64,000 bases of DNA from the NCBI GenBank assembly GCA_030549495.1, contig JAUIRK010001037.1, positions 124,001-188,000 on the forward strand, read 5' to 3'. This document shows, piece by piece, positions 24,913 to 36,244 of the stretch. The stretch comes from Nectonema munidae. Taxonomy: Eukaryota > Nematomorpha > Nectonematoida > Nectonematidae. The notes beneath the pieces were generated by a model. It was not told the origin of the DNA and searched no databases. It worked only from the letters and a program-made list of their open reading frames with translations. Position numbers and translations under genes: made by a program. Position 1 is the first letter of the stretch; each line of letters begins with the position of its first letter.

Positions 24913-25013
24913 AAGCAAAATATGGTATCGTGTCTTAGAAATATTTTTAAAAATTACTCCCATGTTTCTTATACACTTTCCAAAATTTGCTATAGTCGCA
25001 TCGACCTCTAAAT

Positions 25014-25856
25014 CAGTCGTTTTCAAACTCGCATCACCTAGGCAGGGGCCGGGAACCTTTTTGACTAAAAGTGCCCAAAAAACACATATTTTAAAATCTA
25101 ATCCTCTGAGAGCCATATATATTTTTAAATACTGATTACAACTAAATGGAAAAAGAAGACCAACAATTTTATAGTATAATAAGACTCTAAATTTATTTTA
25201 AACAACATTGTTTTATCGAAGTTATTTATTAATAAGCAAAGTCTGCATCATCATCAGCTTTATTTGTGTCATCGTGATTCGTAATGATGACGAAATTTAG
25301 AGAGTGTAGAATTGGCAAGAAGGATATGCATTATCCCAATACCTCCCTTTATCCTGAAGGCCACCTAATTTATTTGAGAGCCAGATGCAGTCATCAAAAG
25401 AGCCATGTCTGGCTCGCGAGCCATAGGTTCCCGACCCCTGACCTAGGGGGTGTGAGATAAACTCAATGGGCGTAGGTAGTCTCAGAAAAAGACACAAAAT
25501 GAAAAACAAATTTTTTCAAAGTATTAAAAATAAAAAATACAGTTATTTTCTATTTTAGTATATTAATTTTGAGTAATATCCTTAAAAAGTTTATAAAAAT
25601 AAGAAGAAAAAAATGTTTCTTATTTGAGAAATATGGTTTCCTTTTCAAAGAAGTGTCTTTGCGAAACAGAATTTTAACACTTATTTAGACTTGTGAGATT
25701 CATCTCGCCTATAAACAATAACATCCTCTTCTATATTTTCTATAATACATGTAATCTTGGTATTGAATGATGTTTTTTATCTAGTAAGGCGAGACGTGAG
25801 GGTTTTTCTAAACTAAAAAGTGGGCCTAAGGGAAAAAAGTTTGGAAACTCCTTTTC
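25014..25856. mobile_element. Non-autonomous hAT-like element (outer)
   Basis: The left end CAGTCGTTTTCAAACTC and right end AAGTTTGGAAACTCCTTTTC are imperfect inverted repeats of the hAT type (CAGTGGTTnTCAAAC class). Flanking bases TCTAAAT and TCTAAAC look like an eroded target duplication. Without the inner insert the element is about 440 bp and has no transposase. It ends about 70 bp before the Pax6 paired-domain exon. Confidence 0.6.
25043..25440. mobile_element. Non-autonomous hAT element nested in the outer one
   Basis: Terminal inverted repeats CAGGGGCCGGGAACC (25043-25057) and GGTTCCCGACCCCTG (25426-25440) bound a 398-bp element. The direct repeat ACCTAGG lies on both sides (25036-25042 and 25441-25447), close to the usual 8-bp hAT target duplication. 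The right end reads TGGCTCGCGAGCCATAGG before the terminus, as I recall from widespread hAT families with CAGGGGTCGGGAACC ends. There is no transposase gene. As the duplication lies within the outer element, the inner one is younger. Confidence 0.85.
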
Positions 25857-25924
25857 TAAACCATAGCATATTTAAAAAATGATGTTATGAAATATAACAG
25901 CGATGCATGGTGTTTTGTTTCAAG

Positions 25925-26271
25925 GTCACAGTGGAGTCAATCAACTCGGTGGTTTATTCGTCAATGGAAGACCTCTGCCAGACACAACTCGTCAGAAGAT
26001 CATAGAACTTGCCCATAGTGGCGCTAGACCCTGTGACATATCGCGAATTCTTCAGGTCTCGAATGGGTGTGTGAGCAAAATCTTGGGGAGATACTACGAA
26101 ACAGGCTCGATCCGACCTAGGGCTATTGGCGGCAGCAAGCCCAGAGTGGCAACCAACAGAGTGGTGGAGTACATCGCCAAGTACAAGGCTGAATGCCCTT
26201 CCATCTTTGCATGGGAGATCAGAGATAGACTCCTCCACGACTCCATATGCAACGCTGAGAACATTCCAAGT
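25925..26271 (+). CDS. Pax6: Pax6 paired-domain exon
   Basis: Exon of 347 bp, acceptor TTTTGTTTCAAG|GT, donor CCAAGT|GTAAGT. It encodes residues 5-120 of the predicted protein, nearly the whole paired domain: [58 protein letters not shown] and [14 protein letters not shown]. The Ile, Gln and Asn in SRILQVSN are the recognition-helix residues that separate Pax6/eyeless from Pax2/5/8 (Gln, Arg, His). The N-terminal PAI half is almost invariant, while the RED half ([22 protein letters not shown]) is more diverged than in most Pax6 proteins. The protein binds DNA in the nucleus and controls eye and head development, which is family knowledge. The exon is 68 bp from a hAT insertion. Confidence 0.98.
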
Positions 26272-27374
26272 GTAAGTTCATTCACATCAAATTATTCCAT
26301 CTTCGGCATAGCACCCATAGGGAAGCGTCTTCTAAAGTTTTTGGTGGAAATGCCTTTACACTTTTCACTAGAAATACAAAAAGAAAACAACCAAATCATT
26401 TCTCAATCCAAATAACTTCCTTACTAATTCAACAAAAATTGCATATCCAAATTATCTAACTTGTTAACTGTCCAAGTGTAGCAAGTAATAAGTGCATTCA
26501 AAGGTTTTCGGTTCGAATGCCAGTAGAGGCAAATTATATGGAGGAAGTTATAGATATTTAGCGTGTGTGAATTTTAACGTTGATTTTTGGACACTTGGTT
26601 AGTCCTGAAACTACAACTACTAATCTATTAGTAAAAGTACTTATTTAGTTTATCCTACGTCTTTTTCATAAAGTTGAGACAAACATTCTTGATTTATCAA
26701 GTCCCTGAAAGTTGGTGATAAGAAGAAGGAAGTATAATTTTTTCCAAATTTGGAAAGGTTTTGTGCTTGTATATTTAAAAGGTTAAAATTATGCTAGGAA
26801 ACTTGGTTAGTTGGCTGACTAGATACTAGAAAACAGCAAACACGTGAGAATTCCAACTTTGAGTTTAGCAAAGTTTTGGATGTGTAATTTGAAAGTCTAG
26901 GCTTATATTATCCAAAAAATAAAGAAAACTAATAGCGGTTAAAAAATTTCAAAGTAAAAAATTTGGAAAAAGTTTTAATATTTATTTTAAGATTCAAAAC
27001 AGCTAAGATGTTATTTTATGCAATACATGTTTAAATTAAAAATTGGATATAAAGAATTCAAGAAACATACCTGCATTTGCATACTTGTAAATTATAAGAT
27101 TTAGGGTTCGCATAATTGAGATTCTACTGTATTAGTTTTTGAACTTTTATTGACAAAGTGTTTTCTTTCAAAATCTTTTAAATCTCTTCCTCCATGAAAT
27201 ATCACTTGTAGAAAAGATGTTTGTCTCTCAAATAAAAAAGGAATTTTCAGAGGCCACGTCATCTTTTTTAGTAAAATTTGTTTGACATTGTAATTGAAAT
27301 CCATTATCTGATAAAGTTAAAGGGAAATTCAGTGATTTTTTCCCTTTTTGAGTGTGTTGAATGTTTTTCTCCAG
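26272..27374 (+). other. Pax6 intron 2 (1.1 kb)
   Basis: Donor GTAAGT and acceptor GTTTTTCTCCAG. It interrupts the paired domain at NIPS|VSSINR, a position I recall as shared with other Pax6 genes. It holds a tRNA-like SINE relic at about 26466-26560 and otherwise only AT-rich sequence. Confidence 0.85.
26466..26560 (+). repeat. tRNA-like SINE relic
   Basis: A pol III B-box-like GGTTCGAATGC (26510-26520) lies about 30 bp after an A-box-like GTAGCAAGTAATAAGTGC (26478-26495), the spacing of a tRNA. The stem partners are poor, so it is not a working tRNA. It most likely derives from a tRNA-type SINE. Its sequence differs from the one at 58978. Confidence 0.45.
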
Positions 27375-27663
27375 GTTTCTTCTATCAATCGTGTCCTGCG
27401 CAACCTATCAAATGAAGATGGCAAGTGCAGCGTGAATGACGCCACTGCCGTCGACAAGTTGAAGATGGCGAACAAGAGCAGTTGCAATGGCGTTTGGCCC
27501 CCGCTGTCCACTTCTTGGTACAACTACGTTTCAGCGCACTCCCAAAACTGGCAGGGCATGGAGGCGAATCTGTCGCCGCGCAATAACCCCTCTACAAATG
27601 GCATTCCCTTGACACACACCGCCTTCAAAAGGAGTCCGGACATCGAAGAAATAACAAAATTAG
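27375..27663 (+). CDS. Pax6: Pax6 exon: paired-domain end and linker
   Basis: Exon of 289 bp, acceptor TTTTTCTCCAG|GT, donor AATTAG|GTGAGT, residues 121-216 plus one base. It starts in phase with VSSINRVLRNL, closing the paired domain near residue 131. It continues as a polar linker with DKLKMANKSS (where vertebrate Pax6 has YDKLRMLN), WPPLSTSWYNY and SPDIEEITKL. There is no octapeptide, as expected for the Pax4/6 class. The linker has no acidic DDSDEAQ-like stretch; [12 protein letters not shown] in the next exon may correspond. Confidence 0.95.
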
Positions 27664-28189
27664 GTGAGTTCTTCCTCCTCTTTTCATGGTGTAGTGAAAG
27701 CTCGCTTTAATAACTCTCTTCCTTCCTTTATCCTTTGGGGACCACGGTGACTTCGTTGTGCTAAGAAATGAAAATCCTCTGCTTTGAAGATATAAAATGT
27801 GTTGAAAAGAAAGCAGGATATTAGTCTCAAAATTCTGGGCCTCGAATGCTTAAAACCGTTCTTGAGGACACACACACACATTTTTTAATCTTAACCCATG
27901 CAAATTGTAACAAGATTAAATATAATATTGTGAAAACATATAGATACTAGAGCGCTATGCTGTGCGATTATATCGGCCCAGATGCCCGCATAAAAATGCG
28001 TGATATACCCTTTCATTCTTATCTAAAATAAACAATTTGTTATGTGGATTTTTGCATCATCGCTTCCGGTTCAGCAAATCAAAATAATTTGGGTTTAGCA
28101 GAGCAAACAGTAGATGAATGGTGGGCATCTTCAAAGTTTCTGCCTTTATTATTTTTGTATTCATTTTTACAGGTAAAAAGTGAGTGTCA

Positions 28190-28450
28190 GCGCGAGTGCT
28201 GTGAAGAATTTCTTTTCTTGCAGTAGACACTAAATTTGTAAAAGCTATTGCGATAGAGAAGGAAAGAAGTTTGAAGTTGAAAAGTTTGAGTTCCGCGGTT
28301 GAGTCTAGTGTTGTTGGTCGGCAGCTGCAGGTGCTTTGTTGATGATGCTGTGTCACTTCCATAATTCCATGCTGATAGGCTAAAACAACTATAACAGGGC
28401 GGCATTCATCCGAGTTTCGAGTATTGCCGCCACTTTCTTATAAGGCACGA
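28190..28450 (+). promoter_or_regulatory. GC-richer block in Pax6 intron 3
   Basis: A stretch with GGTCGGCAGCTGCAGGTGC (two E-box type words), TCCGCGG, GGGCGGCATTC and CTTCTTATAAGGCACG-like sequence stands out from the AT-rich intron. It lies between paired-domain and homeodomain exons, where some animals place an internal promoter for paired-less Pax6 forms. Regulatory function is inferred from composition and place only. Confidence 0.28.
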
Positions 28451-29559
28451 AGGAGATTTACGTATTTTTCCATTTTTAATTATTGAAATAAATATAATTT
28501 ATGCTAAATACAATTATATAATTCCTATTATTTGAGAGCAATCTGAAAGTACTTGTGTGTACTGTAGAGTTTTGTAGAAATTGTTTGATATATCTAATTA
28601 ATTAACTTAAATTGTTCAAGTGTACTAAATTATTTATTGTGAAATAATATCCACAATTTTTAGCATCCAACTAAAAATTTTATTGTTAACTAGGATAAGC
28701 CTGTTTGTCTCTCGCTTCGCTCGAACAAAATAAATGAAAACAAAATTTAACTTTAGCCTTTTTTATAAAAGCTGATTCGAGATAACAAAAAACGTTTTTG
28801 AAAATTCAAAATTAATTCATTATTTCAGAGTAGAGGAAATTGTTATTTCTCACATTTTATATATGAAATTCATAAATTGTAATATGAAATCCAACTAATT
28901 TTAATAATAAACTTTAGAGTTTTATGGATTAATTTTAATAGAGATATGATATTTCATGTTCTCAGTTAGAATACCCTTCCAAACCTCTCTAAAATAGTGT
29001 GTGGTCATAAGATAAATTTTTTACATTCAACAAGACCTTAAATTCAGTTTTTAAGAACTATATGTTCTTATAAAATTTAGAGTTGGCAAATAAATTTATT
29101 AGCCTCTAAAATTAATTGAACAAATTAGAATATTATTCTTCTTTATTCTTTTTCTTGATTGAGATTATAGACAAGAGAGATTTTTGCAAAAAACTTTATT
29201 AATGAAAATTGTATAACACCGTATTCTTGAGGCAATACTTTACAAAGAGGAAATAATATGAGTGTTAGAAAAAATTTTAGCGGATAAACTTTTTTACCAT
29301 TACTCTTTACTTATTCATTAACAACTTTTTGGCAGCTTTTCAGCACCCCTGTATCGAATGGATATGTAAGATAGAAAGCAAGCTCCTTGTGAATTTTGAG
29401 GTGCCATATAATTTAAGCGCATTTTTCGGATATTCAACATGCATTCAACGTTTATTTCAAATGAAAGTAGCTGCGTGAATTCGGGGATGTCTGAGCCCAG
29501 TGTTTTCATATAAGTATTTCTTAATCTCCATATGTTCTAACGCGACTTGTGTAGCTAAA

Positions 29560-30120
29560 ACAGCTTCGTGCATAAAGCGTAGCGCCTTGGAACAAACCTG
29601 TTCTAAGGTTTCGCACGTCATCGTCTAGCTAATAAACAAAGTTGCGTTTACACCCAGAAAGCTTGTCTATTCCTTAACAAACATTTAACAATGTTTATGC
29701 TTTTACAAGCTTTAGTCCATGTCGTTCATTGTATACGAGTAAATAGAGTTTATTTCTGGTCGCTTTAACAACAATACCAACCTGCATGCCCATTATTCAT
29801 ACTCCTAAAGGCGGTTTTAGCAAATCACATCAAGGCACGATGCCATTTTCACCAAGACTTGCATCACCAACCAGCCCGATGAAGTTTTGCCTGGAGATGA
29901 TGGTGACAATAGAAAAAGACGCGAAGAACGGGCGACAAAGTTTAGAAGGGAAAGTTTTTGTGGGGGATTAAGCGCAACGACACCTATCTCCATGTAATAA
30001 ACGTGCATTATGATGATGCAACAGCGTACTGGCACGGTTCAAGAACACGCATGCGTATTACAAGAACAGACTCAGTGCATGTGTGTGAATGTTAGGCCGG
30101 CTCTCTCTGCTCACCTACCT
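29560..30120 (+). promoter_or_regulatory. GC-richer, possibly conserved non-coding block
   Basis: From about 29560 the sequence has balanced composition, with GGCACGATGCCATTTTCACC and GCATGCGTATTACAAGAACA. ORFs on both strands are short and resemble nothing. It could be an intronic enhancer. No known site cluster is convincing. Confidence 0.25.
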
Positions 30121-30396
30121 TATCACGGAGAGGCTACTTTCTCAGAAAGCCTTGAAAAGCATTGTACCAGAAGTCATTCAGATTAGATCTCTTATAATCT
30201 GCCTTTTAGTGGCACTAATCCCGTGCTTTATCACACCGACGACTCACTACTCCCACACCCTCATTTTAACTTTCACTCAGTTAAGAATTAGTACGCCCCT
30301 ACCTTTGATTCAATAATCCCCGAGAAAACATTGAAGGCTTAATCTCGATAAACCTGTATCCATTCTTTCCTTTCTAAAACGTGGGCGATATCAAAA

Positions 30397-30727
30397 AATA
30401 AAAAAGAGTCATGTTCCAAGCCTTTTTATATAATGTTATTTTTCCAAACTACCTGCAATAATTGATTAGTAGGCCGGAGACAAAATCGCATTCTCTTGTC
30501 TTAGCAGCATTCTTATGCTACCAAAGCTTATTTTCTTTTATATCCATTGCTGAGTTGCTGTACTAGAGGCCATTTCGCATGACACTTCACGAAGGTTGAG
30601 CAAACTGTGGCCTGGCTTGTGAAATATTTCTAAGTATCCCTTGCCCTATTTTATAAAAATTTATTGAAAAATGTCTTTCCAAAATTTTTCAAACTCAAGT
30701 TCTAAAGGGTAAACTTGTTGACGAGTT
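30397..30727 (+). repeat. Direct duplication in Pax6 intron 3, copy 1
   Basis: 331 bp from AAAAAAGAGTCATGTTCCAA to AACTTGTTGACGAGTT, repeated at 32610-32939 with about a dozen differences and one or two single-base gaps. No terminal inverted repeats, poly(A) or coding content. Confidence 0.9.
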
Positions 30728-32609
30728 CATATTACTTTTCCGCAATATTAAAAAAAGGCAGACTGATTTTACACTTCAATTACAGGCGAGATATAATTTT
30801 TGATAATTGACTATGTACGAATTCCTTTTTATTGGACTGTTTGCAAAATTTCGTCAGGCATATTTAGGAATGAAAACAGAATCAGTTTTTGAGACATGCG
30901 GAATAAAAAAATATATAAGAAAATGCATGTTGAGAAATGATTATCATTAGTATAAGTATTTTAGCGCCAAAATTTATAAAGAATTAAGAGCGCGTTCAAA
31001 AATTTGTAACGATGCATTCTACAAAATATTACATTTAGTATAGAAATATTAAAACGTTAGATAATAATTGCTATTTTTCTGAACCGAAGAACCCTAATTT
31101 TTACAAAACATTAAAATCTAATGTCAATAAATTGACGTATCGGAATACATTTTTTAATAAAGCCTGATTTCTCAGTGAAACATCAGAGGAACTTTGAAGC
31201 GAAATGAAAAATCTGTTTAAAAATTGACTAAAAATTGGTGTATAGTCCCAACTTGTTGATGTGCGATTAAAAATTTGTTTAAATATAACTTTGCCATGTT
31301 AATCATTTAAAGAAAAAATAGCGAAGGAGCTTTTGAAAAGGTTTTTTCGCATCCATTTTCATGCAATGATGATTCTTCATTCATAATAAAAGTATTTGAA
31401 AGAAGCTTATCAAATCACTCTAAAGAAAATAATTGCTTTAATTAGAGAAAGAAATTAAAAATTTAATTCATTTAGAAAAAAAGTATAATAGCGAGATGAA
31501 GAAGGGGATGGTGGTGGATGCAATTATTTTGCCTTCTTTTATCATTTTGAACAATTAGGCTGAGAATAACCCTTTTTCCGAAATCAGTTTCTAAATCTCT
31601 GAAGTTATCATTGCTATACTATGCCATCTTCATAGTTCAATTTTCATTATTTCTTCATTTTTATATATTTTCATGGAATAAATGAATTCTGGATTCTTTC
31701 ATTCATTTACACAAGCGGTAATTCACTAAGTGTAGTAGATATGCACCCATAAAATACTAGAAAGTCCCTTTAAAAACTACTGAAATATAAAAAGCGTGAA
31801 TATATACATACAAATATCAAAGTTATCTATGACTTTGTCAAAACATTAAACATGCAAGTGAGCTTCACATGTCCTACAACTAACTTTCTGCATCAACAAA
31901 AATAAACCAAGAAGAAACTATTTTTTCAAGTATTTTTTGACTTATGAAGTTGGTATTTTTATTGAGCTGCATTCGTTTAATTTAAATCTTACAATTCTAT
32001 TTCTTAGAGCTATGTTTGTCAAAGTTTTCTACTCAACAATGTCTATCAGAGAATCGCATCCTTACTTATAAAATGGGATAGTATTTTCACAATAAAAAAT
32101 GGATAGAAAAATTTAAAAATATTAAAAATTAATATAAAATCTAAATGTAAAATATAATGAAAAAATGGGGTATTTTTACGTAATACTTATCATTCAATTT
32201 TCAATGTGATCCTTATATTTGTCTCTATGTTCTAAATTTGGATCTTAGATTTTATATTTTGATATTACCACTTTTACATTTATCGATGTACTGTTCCTTT
32301 ATAGACCTAAAATATTATTTATTCCAATAAATTATATTACTACTATAAAATATGCGAAAAGAATAAAAGCATCTTTAAAATTTTGTTTTTAAATTAGAAA
32401 TTCATAGTAAGCTCTTTTAGACTCCTTCAATTAAATTTAAATCCTATAACTTTTTAAAAAGATTAAAAAAATTATATGGCGTTAAATATTATAAAAAATA
32501 CATTCAATACTTAAAAATCAATCCTTACATCGTCCAGCGTCACTTTTGGGGAGCTAGCATCCACTTAGAGAAGGGCTGATTTAGATTAAATATAAAGGAA
32601 ATAAACCCT

Positions 32610-32939
32610 AATAAAAAAGAGTCATGTTCCAAGCCTTTTTATATAATGTTATTTTTCCAAACTACCTGCAATAATTGATTAGTAGGCCGGGTACAAAATC
32701 TCGTTCTCTTGTCTTAGCAGCATTCTCATGCTACCAAAGCTTATTTTCTTTTATATCCGTTGCTGAGTTGATGTACTAGAGGCCATTTCGCATGACACTT
32801 CACGAAGGTTGAGCAAACTATGGTCTGGCTTGTGAAATATTTCTAAGTATCCCTCGCCCTATTTTATAAAAATTTATTGAAAAATGTCTTTCTAAAATTT
32901 TTAAACTCAAGTTCTAAAGGGTGAACTTGTTGACGAGTT
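32610..32939 (+). repeat. Direct duplication in Pax6 intron 3, copy 2
   Basis: Second copy of 30397-30727, 2.2 kb downstream in the same orientation. High identity points to a recent event. The flanks differ right up to both borders, so this is a discrete segment and not the remainder of a longer tandem copy. Confidence 0.9.
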
Positions 32940-35831
32940 TTAAAAGACTTCAGGTCCTTTTTTCAAAATTATTGTTAAAAATGGAAAGATCATGCACAAT
33001 GACAAAGGATAAAGAATGGTATACAAGACGAAGGATATTGCAATGCAACCACTATTACGTTTTCAAAATTAGCATTGAAGCGAATTTCAACTGAGGCGTG
33101 CTGAACCTTCCATCGCTGAGTTCAATCGCTACCACATGTGAAAATGGTTAGCCGTCCCTTAAATGAAGTTGACTTATGAAGCATGATAGATCTTATTTAT
33201 ACATTCGCTCTTATTCATTTTATAGAAGAAAGGAAGAAAATGAAGTTAAGTTTGGTGAGGAAAACCTTTTCCATTTTCACAGTCTTTTGATACACTCAAT
33301 GATATCATTTTTTTGTACTAACTCACAAACTGAGTAAATAAATAATTAGCTTGACCCTTTATGGATCAGTGTGACAGCTACGCCATGAAATGAAAATCCC
33401 CTGCTTTAAATATAAATTTAATTGCTCTTCAAAGTTCTGGTCCTCGCAGAGATCCATGCTTTTGGGAAACTAATCGCCTGCTTGTCTTATTCAATAAGTT
33501 AATTAAAGTTAATTAATTTTGTTTTTTTCTGGTTCAAAATATAAAAAATAAATAACTATATTTTTTTAATTTTATTTATTGTATTCGAGCAAAATAATTT
33601 TAGAAGTTAGTTATTATAGGCTTTGCAACGCAAGTGGCAAATGAAACTCAAAATGAAACAGCTTAAATTCGAGCATTATTATTGAAATAGCGAAAAAATA
33701 TGGGTGAAAGGTCAAATACTTTTTTATCCCAATAGAATCATAACGATAACAAAGTAAAATTAATGATAGCGATAACGACAAGGCATTTTTAAGGTAGCGA
33801 TTGTGTTGATTTATTTTTCCTTTAATATTTCACACCCAATGAAAAAGGAGTATAAAATCAAGGCGAGATAGAAATTTATTCATGACTTCTATTTTTGCAA
33901 ATGATAATTATTATTTTTTTCTTCTTCTTATTCCTAATTTACTGTAAAATTCGGCCTAAGCTTTCCTATTTTCAAAGTTAACGCAATAAAAATTTCGGAT
34001 CTGAAAAGCGTGAAGAAGTTACTTCTCTCCAATCGACTCCAACCGGGTGAAATCTGGAAATTATATTTTGTGATAAACTTCCCTTCAAAAATTTTCGTAA
34101 AAAATGTAAAAAGAAAATTGAATACTAATCAAAGTTTTTGGCCACAGTTTATTATTTTAAAAGTTATTACAAAAAACTATTTATGAAGTATTTCAGGTTC
34201 CTTTCAAAATTTGGCAATTTTTTTTATATCTTCATATTCTGATAAATATTTCTTTAATTCTGATATAAATTTAAATAAAATATTCTAAGGCTTTTTTTGT
34301 TATTTTATTCTTTTTCTTTAACAAGTTCACCAAATTAGTTGTGATCTTTGAAAAAAGTTTCAACGCATTCGTGTATTTCAAATTAAGGATATTTATTATT
34401 TGCTCAAAATGTGAAATATTTTTTTCCAAAAAAAATGGAGGACATTTTTTAAGATAAGAATAATGAAAAGTACCCAAAATTTGTACTTTAAAAATAAGCG
34501 ATAACGAGGGTCTTTTTTGTTGAAAGTAACGAGGAGTATAACGAAGTCATTTTTAATAGTAAGGAGGCGAATCTAGCAGTTACACGATAAAAAGCATACG
34601 AAATATGCAGCGTGTGATGATGATGGTGGTTGGTGATGACAAACATTTCGTTACCACACTCACTATCTAAAGTTACACGAAAGCATAGAAGAAAAATGAG
34701 TGTGGGTAGTGAGAGATAACGGCCTGTTTTGATGTAATCTCATTTTGAAATTAAACGTTTTTGAAAAGTGAAATTTAAAGAACTTCCAACGCTACTCTTG
34801 AGCATGCCAGCTTCATTGTGCATTGTTGAAGCATATTTTGAAATATTCATGCGCTGATAACGATAAGGTATAGAGAATTGCACACTCCTGTATAGCTTCG
34901 TTTTATCTCGAAATGAGATCGCATATTGCAATATCTTACTGACAATAGTTTCATCCTTATCATAAAACATTTAACGCAATATTTCAAAAATCTCTATTAT
35001 CTTTCTTTCAAAACTTGAAGTAGTTTGGAGGCTGCTATTTTCAAGATTTGAATTTGACATGTTGGCTACCTTTTCTTTTTCTCAGAAAAATCTGGTTGTC
35101 TGGGACTAAGACTTTTTAATTATTATTGCAACAATCGAATCAATGCATTTGCACACATTTTATCATTGAAAAAGGACATTTGCCGCGTCATTAAAATTGC
35201 TTCTGTGTTTTCAAATTATTTAGAAGGACATTGGATTCGTTGTTCAATTAATAGAGAGTTCGTCAACTTGTTGTTTAGTTAGTTAACTTTTAGTTTGTTC
35301 TATTATTCCTTAGATTTTAAATATAGTTAATAGGGTAGATAGACATTAGATTAGACAGACGTAGTTTGTTATTAAATTTAGTCATAACAGGAAATATGAT
35401 GCAGCTAAGATAATTTTATCACTGGGCAAATGAAAGTGTCAAATGGAACTCAAAATGAAACAGCTTAAAATGTTCACTGCATGTGAAAAAGATTGTTATC
35501 ACGTGAGTCGGAAGCATCTTTTCCCCAATTTTGATGTGCTAATGCTCCTTCAAATTTATACATCACGAGCATGTAGAATTGTAGGCATGGAGGCGGAATT
35601 GTGTAGTAAAGGAAGGCGCTATCTCACTTAACCAGAGGAGCATGGAAAACAGGATCTATAAAATTTAAGCAAGAGAATTAAGAAGTATAAAAAATGTAAA
35701 GAGAATGTTGCTGAGAAAGCATCAATAAAAGCTGAAAGATGTAAATAAGGAAATAAAAAGTAAACTTTTATTCAAATAAATTTTTGTCAAAGTTAATCTA
35801 CTAGCACTCTGGTCCTCTTCAGATAAACACA

Positions 35832-35975
35832 ACCGTTAAATGCAAAGCTCAAGAGTGTGAAAGAAGAAGATTCTTTAAAATAACGGTTATATTCTTCTTT
35901 CCAACTCTCTGCTCCTTCTACTCTCTGCATTCAACGGTCAGGGTAAGGGTCAGTGTTAGGGTTAGGGTTTTTTTC
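35832..35975. repeat. Imperfect palindrome with TTAGGG-like flank
   Basis: AACCGTTAAATGCAAAG...GTGAAAGAAGAAG pairs imperfectly with CTTCTTTCCAACTCTC...CTGCATTCAACGGT (35832-35940). It is followed by GTGTTAGGGTTAGGGTTTTT. About 160 bp before the first homeodomain exon. A small decayed hairpin element is the likely origin. Confidence 0.5.
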
Positions 35976-36133
35976 GACGGTTTCCTATAAACACAACTAT
36001 ATGTTTTTATAAATAATATAAAAGAATACCCGTTTCACTTACCAAAATATACTTCTTAGGGAGAAAACTGGCGTAGATTGATAACACAGGAACATAAACA
36101 TTGCATACACGTGTGATCATTTGTATAATTTAG

Positions 36134-36244
36134 ATGAGAAAAAGCTTTACGTCGATGATTCCAGCTCTAGAATTCATTTGAAAAGAAAATTGCAGAGAAA
36201 TCGCACATCATTCACTAATGAACAAATTGAAGCTCTTGAAAAAG
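36134..36244 (+). CDS. Pax6: Pax6 exon: start of homeodomain
   Basis: Exon of 111 bp, acceptor TTTGTATAATTTAG|AT, donor GAAAAAG|GTATTT. The split codon G|AT with the previous exon gives Asp. It encodes [19 protein letters not shown], then [18 protein letters not shown], i.e. homeodomain positions 1-18 (N-terminal arm and helix 1). [12 protein letters not shown] is the Pax6 signature. It is too short for the ORF lengths that scans report, but phases fit on both sides. The intron at EALEK|EFERTH matches the classical Pax6 homeodomain intron. Confidence 0.96.

Larger units (their letters stand above)
21480..25924 (+). other. Pax6 intron 1 (4.4 kb)
   Basis: Bounded by GTAATT and TGTTTTGTTTCAAG. 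It is AT-rich to about 23.3 kb with no ORF of note. It then holds a decayed minisatellite, an AAT microsatellite, an antisense retrocopy and two nested hAT elements, listed separately. The last insertion ends about 70 bp before the paired-domain exon. Confidence 0.75.
27664..36133 (+). other. Pax6 intron 3 (8.5 kb)
   Basis: Donor GTGAGT, acceptor TTTGTATAATTTAG. This largest intron separates the paired domain from the homeodomain. It has two GC-richer blocks (about 28190-28450 and 29560-30120), a 330-bp direct duplication, and an imperfect palindrome close to its 3' end, all listed separately. The remainder is AT-rich with no ORF of note. A short word, AACTCAAAATGAAACAGCTT, occurs at 33640 and 35445. 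Confidence 0.85.

Noticed and set aside
24597-25135. Plus-strand ORFs over the retrocopy and hAT region
   Set aside because: They are shadows of the minus-strand retrocopy frame and of non-coding hAT sequence.
25903-25924. ATG at 25903 ([11 protein letters not shown]) as the Pax6 start
   Set aside because: It lies in the polypyrimidine/acceptor region TGTTTTGTTTCAAG; the MPHK-G exon fits in phase and matches family starts.
30397-30727. LTR pair for 30397-30727 and 32610-32939
   Set aside because: No TG...CA ends, primer-binding site, polypurine tract or coding content between them.
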